From the NCBI GenBank assembly GCA_048498555.1, contig JBEHXT010000002.1, forward strand, positions 310,001 through 374,000: 64,000 nt of DNA. Direction: 5' to 3'. A program made the position numbers and the translations under genes. Each line of letters opens with the position of its first letter. The stretch's first letter is position 1. This document shows positions 62,639 through 64,000 of the stretch, piece by piece. The DNA is from Danxiaibacter sp048498555 (GTDB lineage: Bacteria > Bacteroidota > Bacteroidia > Chitinophagales > Chitinophagaceae). The notes under the pieces are model-generated. The model was not told the origin of the DNA. It did no database searches and saw only the letters and a program-made list of their open reading frames with translations.

Positions 62639-62682
62639 AAGCCGTCATGTTGATCAGAAGTTTTCTATCAACACGACGGCTT
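62639..62682 (+). terminator. Terminator after YebC gene
   Basis: Stem of about 15 bp with one bulge (aagccgtcatgttgat against atcaacacgacggctt), 12-nt loop, then TTGCTGTCTT, so a weak T-run. Confidence 0.75.
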
Positions 62683-62717
62683 TGCTGTCTTAAGCCTTCA
62701 ACGTGTTTCTACTGACT

Positions 62718-62725
62718 TATCTTTG
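62718..62725 (+). promoter_or_regulatory. -7 box of the DCC gene, nearly leaderless
   Basis: TATCTTTG, exact consensus, ending 4 bp before the ATG at 62730. The start point would fall at or next to the start codon. Confidence 0.45.
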
Positions 62726-62729
62726 CATT

Positions 62730-63134
62730 ATGCAATTCAACAACATCATTCTGTTTGACGGTGTTTGTAATCTGTGCAATAGCTCCGTGCAGTTCGTTAT
62801 CAGGCATGATAAAGGGGCGACTTTTAAATTCGCGTCGCTGCAGAGTGAATTTGGCCAGAAGATGCTGGGAGAGGAACAATTACCCGTAGATGATCTACGT
62901 TCGTTTATCCTGATTGAAGAAGGAAAATCTTATATAAGATCGACTGCGGCGTTACGAGTGGCTAGAAAGCTAAATGGTGCATGGCCGTTATTATATTCTT
63001 TCATCATCATTCCGCGATTTATCCGCGACGCAGTATATGATTTGATCGCACGTAATCGTTATAAATGGTTTGGAAAACAAGAAGCATGTTGGGTACCAAC
63101 ACCGGAACTAAGAAGCAGGATAATTGACAATTGA
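62730..63134 (+). CDS. Thiol-disulfide oxidoreductase DCC family protein
   Basis: A 134-residue thioredoxin-related protein with the DCC motif DGVCNLCN (DxxCxxC) near residue 10. Family members are found in bacteria and plants (DCC1); the role is thought to be redox. A GTG at 62703 would add nine residues but lies before the -7 box, so ATG 62730 is preferred. The gene ends in the word ATTGACAATTGA, which belongs to the inverted-word element that follows. Confidence 0.88.
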   Translation: MQFNNIILFDGVCNLCNSSVQFVIRHDKGATFKFASLQSEFGQKMLGEEQLPVDDLRSFILIEEGKSYIRSTAALRVARKLNGAWPLLYSFIIIPRFIRDAVYDLIARNRYKWFGKQEACWVPTPELRSRIIDN

Positions 63135-63243
63135 AAAGGGAAAATTGACAATGATCAAAGCGAATACTAAGCGTATTAAGAACTTGCAAAAGCCTTATAC
63201 ACTTGCAACATTCTCAATTGTCAACTGTCAATTCTCTATTAAA
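63122..63243. repeat. Inverted-word element, ATTGACAAT family
   Basis: Left arm 63122-63152 (aattgacaattgaaaagg, aaaattgacaatg); right arm 63211-63243 (ttctcaattgtcaactgtc, aattctctattaa). Lies between two convergent genes, so it may end both transcripts. The DCC stop codon is inside the left arm. Confidence 0.7.
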
Positions 63244-63999
63244 TTAAAGCCTTCCAGCCATCTCTTCAATTGAAATACAATCCGGGTAAAATGTAAGCAG
63301 CCTGGCGATTACTTCTTCCACGATTGCGTCGGGGCAGCTTGCACCACTTGTGATCAATATTTTTACAGGCTCTTTATCGGGAAGAAAATCGAATGTAATT
63401 TTTTCTTCTTTGGTTATCCAGTTGCAATGATGGATCTCGTTTTTAGCAACGATTTTTTCTGCACTGTTGATGAAATAAGTCTTAAGCTTTTCTTCGCATA
63501 GTTCAACGAGATGAGATGTATTGCTGCTGTTATATCCGCCCACAACAATGGCTAAGTCTGCATCAGTTTGCAACATTCCGGTAACGGCAGTTTGATTGTC
63601 ATTTGTTGCATAACAGAGTGTATCGCGCGTGTCGGCAAATCTTTCGCTGACATTGCTATCATTCAGCATATATCGATCTTTCATTACCTGTTTCAGGTAT
63701 TCCGCGATCGCTTGTGTGTCTGTCGCCAGTTGCGTTGTCTGGTTAACCACACCTATTTTTTGCAGGTCTTTTGTTACATCAAAACCTTCAGAATAGCGGC
63801 CTTTGAATGAGGTGTAAAATTCTTCAGGATTTTTTTCACCGGTAATAAATTTTGCCAGCTCTATCGTGTCCTTCATATCATTTACAATCACAGCCGGTGT
63901 ATTGGACGAAGCATGCGAAAATGTGGCGCGTGTTTCTTCATGTTTTGGCTTGCCATGAATAACAATACTATATCCTTTAGCTGCAATTTGCTCGCTGCG
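63244..63999 (-). CDS. ispH: 4-hydroxy-3-methylbut-2-enyl diphosphate reductase, 5' end outside window
   Basis: Last enzyme of the MEP pathway, which makes isopentenyl and dimethylallyl diphosphate with a [4Fe-4S] cluster. The visible 251 residues include NQTTQLATDTQAI, LCYATNDNQTAV, the cluster Cys in DTLCYAT and SGASCPD, and GGYNSSNTSHLVELC. The frame is open to the right end (first full codon at 63999), so about the first 30 per cent is missing. The shorter start at 63891 is internal. The pathway would feed the polyprenyl synthase at 15990. Confidence 0.94.
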   Translation of the reverse strand, partial: RSEQIAAKGYSIVIHGKPKHEETRATFSHASSNTPAVIVNDMKDTIELAKFITGEKNPEEFYTSFKGRYSEGFDVTKDLQKIGVVNQTTQLATDTQAIAEYLKQVMKDRYMLNDSNVSERFADTRDTLCYATNDNQTAVTGMLQTDADLAIVVGGYNSSNTSHLVELCEEKLKTYFINSAEKIVAKNEIHHCNWITKEEKITFDFLPDKEPVKILITSGASCPDAIVEEVIARLLTFYPDCISIEEMAGRL

Positions 64000-64000
64000 G

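Overview
The window looks like chromosomal DNA of a member of the Bacteroidota, most like the Chitinophagaceae. This rests on the fused CcoN-CcoO oxidase subunit, a TonB receptor with a DUF5689 lipoprotein, a GxxExxY protein, PurS as a separate gene, and promoters of the Bacteroidota type (TAnnTTTG at about -7). The family-level placement is inference from gene style; no rRNA or tRNA gene was seen.

Layout. 1-2.8 kb: end of an ABC exporter operon, gcvH, a VanZ-like protein. 3.0-12.7 kb: a complete cbb3 oxidase locus on the minus strand, in two operons: ccoI with a RIC-like protein, and ccoS-ccoNO-ccoQ-ccoP-ccoG-fixH-safE. 12.8-18.7 kb: a penicillin-binding-like serine hydrolase, an abundant OmpA-type protein, a polyprenyl synthase and recJ. 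18.7-23.4 kb: a six-gene minus-strand cluster that looks able to make a CMP-activated keto-deoxy acid sugar. 23.6-27.4 kb: divergent cysQ-cysC-cysD-cysN, which makes and recycles PAPS, with no reductase in sight. 27.5-28.0 kb: a GxxExxY gene enclosed by perfect 23-bp inverted repeats. 28-35 kb: M1 peptidase, rsmI, purS, pssA, pepP and a secreted endonuclease-family enzyme. 35-40 kb: TonB receptor, DUF5689 lipoprotein, FKBP. 40.9-42.2 kb: rpsF-rpsR-rplI. 43.6-47.8 kb: a nitrite-reductase operon (porin, nirK with fused cytochrome c, SUMF1-like, SCO). 48-52 kb: a secreted glycosidase-like protein, a thioredoxin-fold protein and mdh. 52.3-55.1 kb: an McrBC restriction system whose mcrB is split by a frameshift at a T8 run. 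55.2-64 kb: a heptosyltransferase-like enzyme, transporters, DedA, YebC, a DCC protein and the start of ispH.

How it works together. The cbb3 oxidase, its copper supply (CcoI, SCO), the NirK operon and the RIC-like protein form a low-oxygen/nitrogen-oxide respiration module. A palindrome of form ATGA(C/T)-N4-GTCAT lies upstream of all three operons, and in two of them sits exactly 55 bp from the likely -7 box, pointing to one FNR/CRP-type regulator. The sugar cluster and the PAPS genes share a divergent control region and may together build a sulfated acidic surface glycan (inference).

The least explained signal is non-coding. Many intergenic gaps hold low-complexity words (for example TTATACGTT, ATTGACAAT, CATATAAGG) laid out as two inverted arms, each locus with its own word. 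The GxxExxY gene sits in the loop of one such structure. ORF starts were moved where an internal ATG with a family-like N-terminus was clearly better.
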